A DNA stretch of 64,000 nt, taken from Streptomyces longwoodensis (GTDB lineage: Bacteria > Actinomycetota > Actinomycetes > Streptomycetales > Streptomycetaceae). Shown piece after piece: positions 23,207 to 31,872 of the stretch (its first letter is position 1; each line of letters starts with the position of its first letter). The translations under genes were made by a program, and so were the position numbers. The notes under the pieces are model-generated. The model was not told the DNA's origin. It saw nothing but the letters and a program-made list of their open reading frames with translations, and searched no databases. The stretch spans positions 124,001 through 188,000 of the forward strand of contig NZ_KQ948561.1 of the NCBI RefSeq assembly GCF_001514125.1, in the 5' to 3' direction.

Positions 23207-24523
23207 TCACAGCTCGCCCATCCGGCGGATGACCGGGGCCACGCGCTGGACGCCGTGCCGGTAGGCGCCGCGGGCGGCGCGGCGGACGATCTGGCGGACG
23301 GGGCCGGGCTCCCGGTCGGCGGCCGGGGCGCCGGGCAGCAGGGAGCCGTCGGGGGCGAGGTGGTGGCGGGCGAGGACGCCGGGCAGGTAGCCGGGGGCGG
23401 TCTCGGGCGTGTAGTACGGCGCGAGCGGCGGACGTCCCCCGGGCCGGCCGAGCAGTTCGGCGATGCGGTCGCGGGCCGCGTCGAAGGCCGACGCGTACCG
23501 GCCGTCGGCCGCGACGCCCTGGCGGGCCACCCACTCCTCGTCCGGCACCGGCCGGTGGCCGGCGTCGAGCTGGTCCCAGGAGGCGAGGCAGCCGGAGCCG
23601 ACGAAGTGGTGGTTGCCGAGCGCCTCGCGCACCCCGAGGTCGGTGAGCACGACGGTGGGGATGCGGCGGTGCAGGGACTCCAGGGCGGCCGTGGAGCTGA
23701 CCGTGACCATCAGGTCGGTGCGGTCCAGGACCTCGCCCATGTTGCCGTACACCAGCCGGAAGTTGGGCGGCAGGTCGAGGCGCTGCGCCAGCTTCTGGTA
23801 GGGCAGCTCCTCCAGGTGGGTGGTGTGCTCGCCGGGCCGGGAGCGCAGCTTGAGGAGCACCTCGCGCCCGGGGTGCAGCCGGGCGTGCCGGACCAGCCGC
23901 TCCAGCAGGTAGGTGCGGTCCCGGCGGGTGTCCGGCACCGACGGCTGGGCCGCGAACACCACGGTGTACGGGTCGTGTTCGCCGGTGTAGGGCGCGCCGC
24001 CGAGGAACGGCAGGGCCACCTCGGTCACCGACGAGGCGTCGGCGCCCACCCCTTCGTACACCTGCCGGAACCGCTCCGCGTCCTGGCGGGAGTTGGCGAG
24101 GACGAGGTCCGCGCCGTGGCGCAACAGCAGTCCGTCGGCGAGCTTTTCGTACACGACGCCGACGTAGCCGGTGACGACGACGGGCCGGTCGGCGCGGTCC
24201 TCCCAGACCCGGCGCAGCCCGTGCAGCACGGCCTGCACCCCGCCCCCGACGAGCGCGAGGACCAGCACGTCGTACGGCTCCCGCGCCATGACGCGCAGGA
24301 ACTCGGCCGCGGTGACCTCGCGCAGGGAGTCGGCGCGCACGCCCACCTCGGCCAGCTGGCGCGGGGTGGGGGTGGCGCGGCCGCGCAGCAGGAAACCGTC
24401 CAGGACGGGTGCGGCGGGTGCGGCGGGTGCGACGCGTCCGGCGGTCGACGCCCCCCATTTCCAGCGGGTGTCGGAGTCCGCGAGGACGGCGATCCGGAGG
24501 CTCTTCGTATTACTCGGTGGCAC
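23207..24523 (-). CDS. DUF6716 putative glycosyltransferase
   Basis: A 438-residue protein beginning M-P-P-S-N-T-K-S-L-R-I-A-V-L-A-D-S-D-T-R-W-K-W, typical of the DUF6716 family annotated as putative glycosyltransferase. A GT-B-like organisation is suggested by L-L-K-L-R-S-R-P-G-E-H and V-S-S-T-A-A-L-E-S-L (nucleotide-sugar donor half). It is the first gene of the nonulosonic acid operon and starts at a GTG (24523) in the roughly 200-bp divergent promoter region shared with a GT2 gene. It may build the primer or backbone; the reaction is unproven. Confidence 0.82.
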   Translation of the reverse strand: MPPSNTKSLRIAVLADSDTRWKWGASTAGRVAPAAPAAPVLDGFLLRGRATPTPRQLAEVGVRADSLREVTAAEFLRVMAREPYDVLVLALVGGGVQAVLHGLRRVWEDRADRPVVVTGYVGVVYEKLADGLLLRHGADLVLANSRQDAERFRQVYEGVGADASSVTEVALPFLGGAPYTGEHDPYTVVFAAQPSVPDTRRDRTYLLERLVRHARLHPGREVLLKLRSRPGEHTTHLEELPYQKLAQRLDLPPNFRLVYGNMGEVLDRTDLMVTVSSTAALESLHRRIPTVVLTDLGVREALGNHHFVGSGCLASWDQLDAGHRPVPDEEWVARQGVAADGRYASAFDAARDRIAELLGRPGGRPPLAPYYTPETAPGYLPGVLARHHLAPDGSLLPGAPAADREPGPVRQIVRRAARGAYRHGVQRVAPVIRRMGEL

Positions 24524-24720
24524 GGCCAAGACGCTAGAAAGAGAAATCCAGCGACGTGCCAACCACAAGTCAACAATGAGTTAACAACACATCACCTGGG
24601 GCCGAATCGGCTCGCCCCGGGACGGGAAGTAGAAGCGGGGCACTGTTCCGACACATCGAGTTCACCTGCTGTATCCCGGACCGAAATTCCTGCCGCCCCG
24701 ATGCGCCCTAGGGTTTCGCC
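24524..24720. promoter_or_regulatory. Divergent promoter region of the glycan locus
   Basis: These 197 bp, noticeably AT-richer than the flanks (for example AGTCAACAATGAGTTAACAA near 24570), separate the minus-strand nonulosonic acid operon from the plus-strand GT2/polysialyltransferase operon. They must carry both promoters. No clear operator dyad was recognised. Confidence 0.5.
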
Positions 24721-25704
24721 GTGCCAAAGCTTTCCGTGATCGTGCCGTTCTACAACGTGCAGCAATACGCGCCGGACACCCTGGTGAGCCTGCGGGCGAA
24801 CACGCGGGAGGACTTCGAGTTCCTGCTGGTCGACGACTGTTCGACCGACGCGACCCCGGAGATCCTCGAGCGTGCGGAGCGCGAACTGCCGGGAGCCGTG
24901 GTGATCAGACACGAGCGGAACGGGGGGCTGGCCACCGCGAGAAACACCGGGATCGACGCGGCGCGCGGTGATTATCTGACATTTCTGGACGGCGACGACT
25001 GGCTCGCCCCCGGGTATTTCCCGCGGCTCCTCGCCGCCATCGAGGAACTGGGCTGCGACTTCGTGCGCACCGACCACGTGCAGTGCACCGGGCGGGCACG
25101 CAGCATCCACCGGGTGCCGCTGGGCCGACGCGGGACGGTGCTGAGCCCGCGGGACGGCATCCTGCCCGCCGACCGGTCCACCTCGGTGGACTACGCCTAC
25201 GCCTGGGCCGGCGTCTACCACCGCCGCCTGGTCGACCGGGGGCTGCTGCACTTCACCGACGGACTGCGCACCGCCGAGGACCGGCCCTGGATCTGGAAGC
25301 TGCACCGGGAGGCGGACAGCTTCGCCGTGGTGGGGCTGCTGGGCGTCCACTACCGGCGCGGGGTGGCCTCCTCGCTCACGCAGATCGGCGACGTGCGCCA
25401 ACTGGACTTCATCCGCGCCTTCGACCAGGTGGTCGAGGAGACCGCGCGCGACCCCGAGGCCGGCCGGCTGCTGCCCAAGGCCGTGCGCACCTACTGCGCG
25501 ATCATGACCCATCACCTCGGCACGATCGAGCGGTTCGAACCCGCGGTGGCCCGGCAGTTGCGCTCCCTGTGCGCGGCGGCCCTGCGGCGCATGCCGCAGG
25601 ACGTCCTCGCCGAGGTCATGGACTCGATGGACACCGAGCGCGCGAGCACGCTGCGCCGGGTGCGGCGGCGTCCCACGGCGGCCCGGTCGGCGGTGGCCGT
25701 CTGA
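24721..25704 (+). CDS. Family 2 glycosyltransferase (pair A)
   Basis: A 327-residue GT-A glycosyltransferase. S-V-I-V-P-F-Y-N-V leads the domain, with the V-D-D-C-S-T-D and D-G-D-D-W metal/nucleotide motifs and G-L-A-T-A-R-N-T-G-I. The unusual C-terminal region (E-D-R-P-W-I-W and R-R-G-V-A-S-S-L-T-Q-I-G-D-V-R-Q) is shared almost word for word with the paralogue at 34363-35346. It starts with GTG. The stop overlaps the next gene by one base (TGATG), so the two enzymes are made together, probably as successive steps in surface-polymer synthesis. Confidence 0.9.
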   Translation: MPKLSVIVPFYNVQQYAPDTLVSLRANTREDFEFLLVDDCSTDATPEILERAERELPGAVVIRHERNGGLATARNTGIDAARGDYLTFLDGDDWLAPGYFPRLLAAIEELGCDFVRTDHVQCTGRARSIHRVPLGRRGTVLSPRDGILPADRSTSVDYAYAWAGVYHRRLVDRGLLHFTDGLRTAEDRPWIWKLHREADSFAVVGLLGVHYRRGVASSLTQIGDVRQLDFIRAFDQVVEETARDPEAGRLLPKAVRTYCAIMTHHLGTIERFEPAVARQLRSLCAAALRRMPQDVLAEVMDSMDTERASTLRRVRRRPTAARSAVAV

Positions 25705-27065
25705 TGCCCGGCACCACCCGCGTCTTCTGCGTCTCCACCCTGTTCGGCGCCGCGACCCTGGCCGCCGCCCTGGACGCCGGGCTGTTCGCCCCGACGGACC
25801 GCCGGCTGCTGCTGGTCACCAACAACGCGGCCAACCCGGAGACCACCCCGTCCGTCGACACGATGCCCGGCTTCGACCGGATCCGTGAGCGGTTCGACGA
25901 CGTGCTGTCCTGGAACGAGACCATCGCCCCCTTCCACCCGGGCGGCTGGGGCCCGCGCGCGGACGACGTCCCGATGTGGGAGCGGTACGTGCGGCTGCTG
26001 TGGGGCCTCGGCGACGACGAGGTCCACCTGGCCGTGGAGTCCGTCCAGGTGAACCCGGCGCTGGCGCTGGCCCAGCTGTTCACCGGCGCCCCCCTCGACG
26101 TCTACGCCGACGGCCTGATGAGCTACGGCCCCACCCGCGACAAGATCGACCCGCTGGTCGGCACCCGCATCGACCGGCTGCTCCACCTGGACCTGGTGCC
26201 GGGCCTCACCCCGCTGCTGCTCACCGAGTTCGGCGTGCCGCCGGTGCTGGTGCCGTCGGAGGCGTTCCTGAAGGTGCTCGGCGAACTGGCCGAGGCGGAG
26301 ACCGACACCGGGGCCGGTATCGAGGAGCGGCCCGCGCTGCTGCTCGGGCAGTACCTCTCGGCGCTCGGCATCCTCGGGGACGCCGAGGAGGAGCAGCTGC
26401 ACCTGGCGATGGTGCGCGGCGCGGTCGCGCTCGGGCACCGCCGCCTGGTGTTCAAGCCGCACCCCACGGCCCCGGCCCGCTGGTCGCGGCTGCTGGAGGA
26501 GGAGGCGGAGCGGCTGGGCGCCCGGCTGACGCTGCTGGAGCGGCCCGTGCTGGCGGAGGTGGCCTACCAGCGGTTGCGTCCGGCCCTCGTCGTCGGCTGC
26601 TTCTCCACCGCGCTGCTCACCGCGGCCGGTCTGTACGGCCTGCCCGTCGCCCGGGCCGGCACCGGCACCGTGCTGGCCCGGCTCGCGCCGTACCAGAACA
26701 GCAACCGGGTGCCGCTGACCATCGTCGACGCCCTGCTGCCGGACGTCGAGGACGGGGCGGCGGTCGGGGCGTGGAGCATGCCGGGGCGGGAGCGGGTGGC
26801 GGAGCTGGCCGCGCTGCTGCGGGCGGTCGGTTTCGCGATGCAGCCGAAGATCCACCCGTCCCTGCGGGGCGAGGCCGAGCGGTACCTCGCCGCGCACCTG
26901 GACCCGCACACCTGGCGCTACTTCAAGCGCCGGCGCCTGGCCGCGCTGGCGCTGCCCGGTGCCGTACCGGCCCAGCTCGCCTTCCTCCCGCGCAACGCGG
27001 CCGTGCGCCGCATCGCCCGCCGGGCGCGGGCCCTGAAGAAGGGCGTGCCGGGCAACAGGCGCTGA
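25704..27065 (+). CDS. Alpha-2,8-polysialyltransferase-family protein (pair A)
   Basis: A 453-residue protein of the bacterial polysialyltransferase-like family. The acidic motif Y-A-D-G (134-137), followed by L-M-S-Y-G-P-T-R, the K-P-H-P motif (251-254) and G-C-F-S-T-A-L-L-T (299-306) correspond to the D/E-D/E-G, HP and S-S/T motifs of that family. The C-terminus is strongly basic, possibly for membrane association. It is coupled to the preceding GT2 gene. Given the NeuB/NeuA operon next door, it probably polymerises or adds nonulosonic acid units. Confidence 0.85.
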   Translation: MPGTTRVFCVSTLFGAATLAAALDAGLFAPTDRRLLLVTNNAANPETTPSVDTMPGFDRIRERFDDVLSWNETIAPFHPGGWGPRADDVPMWERYVRLLWGLGDDEVHLAVESVQVNPALALAQLFTGAPLDVYADGLMSYGPTRDKIDPLVGTRIDRLLHLDLVPGLTPLLLTEFGVPPVLVPSEAFLKVLGELAEAETDTGAGIEERPALLLGQYLSALGILGDAEEEQLHLAMVRGAVALGHRRLVFKPHPTAPARWSRLLEEEAERLGARLTLLERPVLAEVAYQRLRPALVVGCFSTALLTAAGLYGLPVARAGTGTVLARLAPYQNSNRVPLTIVDALLPDVEDGAAVGAWSMPGRERVAELAALLRAVGFAMQPKIHPSLRGEAERYLAAHLDPHTWRYFKRRRLAALALPGAVPAQLAFLPRNAAVRRIARRARALKKGVPGNRR

Positions 27066-27204
27066 TGGCAGCGGAGTCCGACCGGGCAGCCGTTCATCCG
27101 ATCGTCATGTTCACGCCCCCGGCGGGTCAGCCGTCCCTCATTCCTCATGCGCGGGAGGTCCCTAGCGTGCACGCGTCCCCCGACTCCCACGGAAGGTCCC
27201 CAGG

Positions 27205-28377
27205 ATGAGCGCGGCTGACCAGGCCACGGCCCCGGCACCCCCGCCGGCGCCGGCCCCGGGGCGGAGCGCCCTGCTGTCCGGCCCGGCACCGGTCCGGCCC
27301 CGGGCGGAGGGCCGGCTGCGCGCGCTGGACGGGCTGCGGCTGCTGGCGGCGCTCATGGTGTGCTGCTACCACTACGCCGGCAAGAACGGCGAGGTCGCGC
27401 AGTCCTGGCACCAGTCCCCCAGCGAGGTGTTCCCGACCTTCTCGCAGTTCGCCACCTACGGCAGCCTCGGGGTGCAGTTCTTCTTCCTGATCAGCGGGTT
27501 CGTCATCTGCATGAGCAGCTGGGGCCGCAGCCTGGGCGACTTCTTCCGCTCGCGCGTGGCCCGGCTGTACCCGGCGTACTGGGCGGCGATCGTCCTCGTC
27601 ACGGTGGCCGCGTACGTCCTGCCGGTGGTGGTGGAGCCACTGCGCTCGGACGAGCTCCTGGTGAACCTCACCATGCTCCAGCAGCCGATGGGCGTGGACC
27701 GCGTGCTGGGCGTGGACTGGACGCTGTGGGTCGAGGTCCGCTTCTACGCCCTGTTCGCGCTGTGCGTGGTCTGGCGGGGCGTCACCTACCGGCGGGTGGT
27801 GGTGTTCTGCTGCCTGTGGACGCTGGCCGGGGCCTTCGCCCGGGTCGCGGACACCCCGCTGACCGACGAACTGGTGATGCGCGACCACGCCCCCTACTTC
27901 ATCGGCGGCCTCGCCCTCTACCTGATCCACCGCTACGGCAACGACCTGCTGCTGTGGGGCATCGTCGTGATGAGCTTCCTGCTCGGCCAGCGCTACTCGG
28001 TCACCGCGCTGTGGCACCCGGGCCCCCAGGGCGACTTCCACCGCGACCCGCACGTCATCCAGCTGATCGTCCTGGTCGCCTTCGCCGCCGTCGCCGCGGT
28101 GGCCGTGGGCTGGACGAGCCGGGCGAACGGCAGGTGGCTCACCGTGGCCGGCGCGCTGACGTACCCCTTCTACCTGATCCACGAGCACCTGGGCTGGTTC
28201 GCGATACGCGTCCTGCACCGGGGCTTCGGCCTGAACCCGTACGTCACGATCACCGGCAGCATCCTGATCATGCTCGGACTGGCCTGGCTGCTGCACAAGT
28301 GCGTCGAGAAACCGATCGGCCCGCGGCTCAAAAGGGCCCTCGTGGTCCGCCGGGTCGAGGACCCCGCGCGGCCGTGA
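27205..28377 (+). CDS. Acyltransferase family 3 (OafA-like) membrane protein
   Basis: A 390-residue integral membrane acyltransferase with about ten helices. After a Pro/Ala-rich cytoplasmic N-terminus comes L-D-G-L-R-L-L-A-A-L with the catalytic-type C-Y-H-Y (His56), then L-I-S-G-F-V-I and R-V-A-R-L-Y-P-A-Y-W, classic acyltransferase-3 signatures. Such enzymes O-acetylate or otherwise acylate glycans during export. Its place inside the glycan locus suggests it modifies the nonulosonic acid polymer. Its stop overlaps the following GTG start by 4 bp. Confidence 0.9.
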   Translation: MSAADQATAPAPPPAPAPGRSALLSGPAPVRPRAEGRLRALDGLRLLAALMVCCYHYAGKNGEVAQSWHQSPSEVFPTFSQFATYGSLGVQFFFLISGFVICMSSWGRSLGDFFRSRVARLYPAYWAAIVLVTVAAYVLPVVVEPLRSDELLVNLTMLQQPMGVDRVLGVDWTLWVEVRFYALFALCVVWRGVTYRRVVVFCCLWTLAGAFARVADTPLTDELVMRDHAPYFIGGLALYLIHRYGNDLLLWGIVVMSFLLGQRYSVTALWHPGPQGDFHRDPHVIQLIVLVAFAAVAAVAVGWTSRANGRWLTVAGALTYPFYLIHEHLGWFAIRVLHRGFGLNPYVTITGSILIMLGLAWLLHKCVEKPIGPRLKRALVVRRVEDPARP

Positions 28378-30146
28378 CCGACATGCCCACCCCGACCCCG
28401 GCCCCCACTCCGACCCAGGACGTCTCCGCCGCCCGGCGCGGCCCCGGTCCGCGCGGGCCGCACGCGCGCCGGCCGCGCCTGACCTCTCCCGCCGGCTGGA
28501 CGACCGCCGTCGTCACCGCGGGGCTGCTGCTCGCGACCACGCTCACCACCGGGGTGTTCCTCGACCTGCGGTACGTGCTGGCGGCCCTGCGCACCACGGG
28601 CCGGGGCGGGCTGTCCCCGTCGGAGGTGTTCGCCCACCGGCCGTTCTTCTACCGCTGGCTGATCGCCGGGCTGGACGCGCTCACCGCCGGGCCGGACGCG
28701 GTGCGCGAGGCGCTGATGCGGTGCGTCGGGCTGCTCCTGTGCGCGGGCGCCGGCCTGCTGCTGCACCGCGCCCTGCGCGCCCGGCTGCCGGAGCGCGACG
28801 CGCTGCTCGTGTCGGGGCTGACCGCGCTCACCCTCGCCTTCGCGCCGGTCATCGACTACCTGCAGCCCGAGTGGTTCGCCCTGGTCTTCTCGGTGGTCGC
28901 CGTCGCCGCCGTGCTCGGGGTGCGCAGCCGGTGGCGGGCCGCCGCGCTCGCCGCCGCGCCGCTCGGTCTGGCCGTGCTGATGAAGTACTCGACGGCGGGC
29001 ACCGCGGCGATGGCGCTGCTCGTGGTGTTCACCGTGGACCGGGTGCGGGCCGTGCTGCTGGCCGCGGCCACCGCCGTCGCCACCGGCCTGCTGTTCGCGG
29101 TCAGCGCCTGGTCCGGCTCGCGCGAGGTGCAGTGGCTGCGCGACATGCCGCACATCAACGCGCACGCCTGGGGCAACGACCCCGTGGTCGCCTCCGAGTT
29201 GCTGCGGCGGACCGCCTACTACCTGGGCGACCGCACGGCGCTGACGCCGGTGCTCGCGCTGCTGCCGGGCGCCCTGCTGCTGTACGCGCTGACGCTCGCC
29301 TCCCGGCGGCAGCGCGTGGAGGCGACGCTCGTCACCGTGCTGCTGGTGCTCTGCGGTGTGGCCGTCGTCGTCTACCAGGGCAACTGGTTCGCCTACCACG
29401 GTGAGAACCTGCCGGTGGTGGCGGCGGCCCTCACCGGCCTCGCGATCGGCCGCTGGTACGGCCGGTACGGCCGGCCGCCGCTCTGCCTGACCGCGCTGGC
29501 GCTGCTGCTGGGCGTGCTCACCCCGCTGCTGGCAACGGTCCGCCAGGACGTGGACGCGGCCGTGCTCGCCGGGTACGCCGCCGCCCTGTCCTTCGGCGCC
29601 GCGCTCCTCGACGTCCTGCTGTCCCGCGGCCCTCGCGGGGCGCGCGGCCCCCGGGTGCCCGCGGCCCTGTCCGTGCTGGCGCTGGTGGTGTGCCTGGCGG
29701 TGACCGTGTGGCCGTGCTCCGGGGTCAGGATCATCGTCGGCCGGCTCGTCACGACCAACGCCGAGCTGAAGGCGCAGGCCCGCTCGGCGAAGGACGCGGC
29801 CGAGCAGGTGGACGCCCTGCTGCCGGCCGGCGCCGAGGTGCAGTACCTCGTGTTCGGGCAGCAGGCGTACTACATCGGCCACCCGACGCGCTGCCGCTAC
29901 CCGTTCCCGACGTTCCTCAACGTGCCCAAGCAGCTCACCGAGGTGCCGTCGCTGACGTCCAGCCGGGAGAACGTCCGCTGCATCACCCAGGAGCACCCGC
30001 CCGCGTACGCCGTCTACCAGCCCAGCTGGCTCTCACTCGGCGTGATCGACCCGCGCGTCGCGTCCGCCATCCGCACCACCTACCGCTGCCCCCGGCCCGC
30101 CCAGGGGCAGCAGCTGGTGGTGTGCACCCTGCGCCACCCGCACTGA
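28374..30146 (+). CDS. Large polytopic membrane protein with extracytoplasmic C-terminal domain
   Basis: A 590-residue protein with about ten hydrophobic segments between residues 40 and 450, then a hydrophilic domain of about 140 residues containing three cysteines (H-P-T-R-C-R-Y, V-R-C-I-T, Y-R-C-P). The topology resembles GT-C (family 39-type) lipid-linked sugar transferases, but a catalytic D-E or D-D loop was not identified, so this is only a suggestion. Start is GTG at 28374 (GTGA overlap) or ATG at 28383. It ends 2 bp from the stop of the convergent flavoprotein gene, leaving no room for a terminator. Confidence 0.75.
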   Translation: MTDMPTPTPAPTPTQDVSAARRGPGPRGPHARRPRLTSPAGWTTAVVTAGLLLATTLTTGVFLDLRYVLAALRTTGRGGLSPSEVFAHRPFFYRWLIAGLDALTAGPDAVREALMRCVGLLLCAGAGLLLHRALRARLPERDALLVSGLTALTLAFAPVIDYLQPEWFALVFSVVAVAAVLGVRSRWRAAALAAAPLGLAVLMKYSTAGTAAMALLVVFTVDRVRAVLLAAATAVATGLLFAVSAWSGSREVQWLRDMPHINAHAWGNDPVVASELLRRTAYYLGDRTALTPVLALLPGALLLYALTLASRRQRVEATLVTVLLVLCGVAVVVYQGNWFAYHGENLPVVAAALTGLAIGRWYGRYGRPPLCLTALALLLGVLTPLLATVRQDVDAAVLAGYAAALSFGAALLDVLLSRGPRGARGPRVPAALSVLALVVCLAVTVWPCSGVRIIVGRLVTTNAELKAQARSAKDAAEQVDALLPAGAEVQYLVFGQQAYYIGHPTRCRYPFPTFLNVPKQLTEVPSLTSSRENVRCITQEHPPAYAVYQPSWLSLGVIDPRVASAIRTTYRCPRPAQGQQLVVCTLRHPH

Positions 30147-30148
30147 GG

Positions 30149-31417
30149 TCAGGCGACCCCGGCGATGCGGGCCGCCTTGTGGCCCAGCTCCACCGAGTAG
30201 CTCTGCCCCCGGTCCTGCGGGTAGATCTGCGCCATCGTCGCCAGCGTGACCCCGTCGAGGTGGGTGCGGTGCCCGGGGATCAGCGCCTTGTACGCGGGCG
30301 TGACCACGGGCTGCGCGAAGGGCGCCCGGGAGAAGTGCCAGTCCTGGATCCAGGTCCGGTCGAACTCCGGGTTGATCCGCCGCAGCCACGGCAGGTAGCG
30401 GTCCAGCAGCTCGGCCGGCTCGGTGGTGAAGCGCCAGTCGTCGCGCTCCACGTAGTTGCCGACGTAGAGGATGTGCCGCCCGCCGTACTCGGCCGGGTCG
30501 ATCATCCGGGTGTGCTCGACGACCGCGAGGAACGGGAAGTCCGGCTCGTTGACGTTGAGCCAGTAGTACGGGATCGCGCTGCGGTCCAGTTCCAGGACGA
30601 AGCAGGTCGCGCCCAGGTACTGGTTGCGCCACACCGTGTCGTCGGCGGGGGCGTCGGCGGCGTGGGCGAAGGCCGGCTGCGGGGTGGTGACGATCAGGTG
30701 GTCGAAGGCGTAGGAGGCGCCGTCGGCGGTGCGCACGGTGACCGGGCCGCCCGCGTCGGGCTGCCGGATCGTGTCCACCCGCTTGCCGAACTCCACCTTG
30801 CCGCCGCGCTCGGCGATCCGGTCCCGCAGGGTGGCGTAGACCCGCTCGAACCCGCCGTCCAGGTAGCCGAGTTCGAAGGTGCGGCAGTGCACGCGGGCCC
30901 ACAGCCAGGCCATCGACACCTGGTCGGCGCGGTCGCCGAACTTGCCGCGCAGCAGCGGCTCCCAGACCGCCTCGGTGGCACGCCGCCCGGCCCACTTGTT
31001 CAGCCAGCCCAGCGCCGTGCGGTCGGTGAACCGCTCACCGTCGCGCACGACCTTCAGCCAGGCCGACGACAGCCCGAAGCGGATGCCCGCGGGCAGCCCG
31101 TACAGCGGCGAGCGCAGCATCTCCAGCGGGGTGCTGAAGGGGTACGTGCGGTCACCCCGGAAGACGCCGGTCGTCGTCTTGTGGAAGCGCAGCGAACCGC
31201 CGAGGCCGAGGTCCTCGATCAGCTCGATCATCTGCCGGTCGCTGCGGAAGATGTGGTGGTAGTAGCGCTCCAGCGGCACTCCCCCGACGGTGATCGACGC
31301 GGCGAGTCCGCCGAGTTCGTCGGCGGCCTCCAGGACCGTGACGGCGTGGCCCTGCTTGACCGCGTCGTACGCGGCGGTCAGGCCGGTGGCTCCCGCGCCG
31401 ATGACGCCGAGGTTCAT
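30149..31417 (-). CDS. FAD-dependent amine-oxidase-type oxidoreductase
   Basis: A 422-residue flavoprotein. The dinucleotide-binding fingerprint G-A-G-A-T-G-L-T-A-A-Y (7-17) ends with L-E-A-A, then G-G-L-A-A-S. The overall layout matches protoporphyrinogen-oxidase/UDP-galactopyranose-mutase-like proteins that accompany glycan loci. It may act on a lipid-linked sugar or desaturate an isoprenoid; the substrate is unknown. The ATG at 31417 overlaps the GtrA stop by 4 bp (ATGA), so it is cotranslated with GtrA and the DPM1-like glycosyltransferase. Confidence 0.85.
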   Translation of the reverse strand: MNLGVIGAGATGLTAAYDAVKQGHAVTVLEAADELGGLAASITVGGVPLERYYHHIFRSDRQMIELIEDLGLGGSLRFHKTTTGVFRGDRTYPFSTPLEMLRSPLYGLPAGIRFGLSSAWLKVVRDGERFTDRTALGWLNKWAGRRATEAVWEPLLRGKFGDRADQVSMAWLWARVHCRTFELGYLDGGFERVYATLRDRIAERGGKVEFGKRVDTIRQPDAGGPVTVRTADGASYAFDHLIVTTPQPAFAHAADAPADDTVWRNQYLGATCFVLELDRSAIPYYWLNVNEPDFPFLAVVEHTRMIDPAEYGGRHILYVGNYVERDDWRFTTEPAELLDRYLPWLRRINPEFDRTWIQDWHFSRAPFAQPVVTPAYKALIPGHRTHLDGVTLATMAQIYPQDRGQSYSVELGHKAARIAGVA

Positions 31418-31872
31418 CCGAAACTCCACTTTCTGTTGAGCGCGAACTGGAAGAGCAGCACCACGGGCAGCGAACCGGCCTTGACGAGGTTCGGGTCGAT
31501 GCCGAGGCCCCGGGAGAACACCGCGAGCAGCACGAAGGTCAGCGCGATGCCGGTCAGGCCGACGGCGTAGAAGCGCAGGTAGCGCACCAGCAGGCGGTCC
31601 CGCCTGCGGAAGGTGAACAGGGCGTTCAGCACGAAGTTGTTGGTGATGCCGATGCTGGTGGACAGGACGTTGGCCAGCTGTTCGTGCCAGCCGGCGACGT
31701 CGTAGAGCAGCAGGAAGGCCCCCAGGTCGAGCAGCACGCCGCTGCCCCCGACCAGCGCGTACGTGATCAGCTGCCGCACGTCACGGGCGCGGCCGTGGGC
31801 CTCGGGACGCGCGGGGGCCGGGGTGTCCGTGCCCGTGCCGGTGCCCGCGGGCATCAGGTCATCGGTCGCCAT
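31414..31872 (-). CDS. GtrA-family membrane protein
   Basis: About 152 residues with four transmembrane helices. The GtrA signature Y-A-L-V-G-G-S-G-V-L-L-D begins the first, and N-N-F-V-L-N-A-L-F-T-F and F-A-L-N-R-K-W-S-F follow. GtrA proteins are thought to flip undecaprenyl-phosphate-linked sugars. It sits directly after a DPM1-like glycosyltransferase, the usual partner. The start is uncertain: ATG 31872 (given) overlaps the upstream gene by 14 bp; GTG 31887 or ATG 31854 are possible. Confidence 0.88.
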   Translation of the reverse strand: MATDDLMPAGTGTGTDTPAPARPEAHGRARDVRQLITYALVGGSGVLLDLGAFLLLYDVAGWHEQLANVLSTSIGITNNFVLNALFTFRRRDRLLVRYLRFYAVGLTGIALTFVLLAVFSRGLGIDPNLVKAGSLPVVLLFQFALNRKWSFG

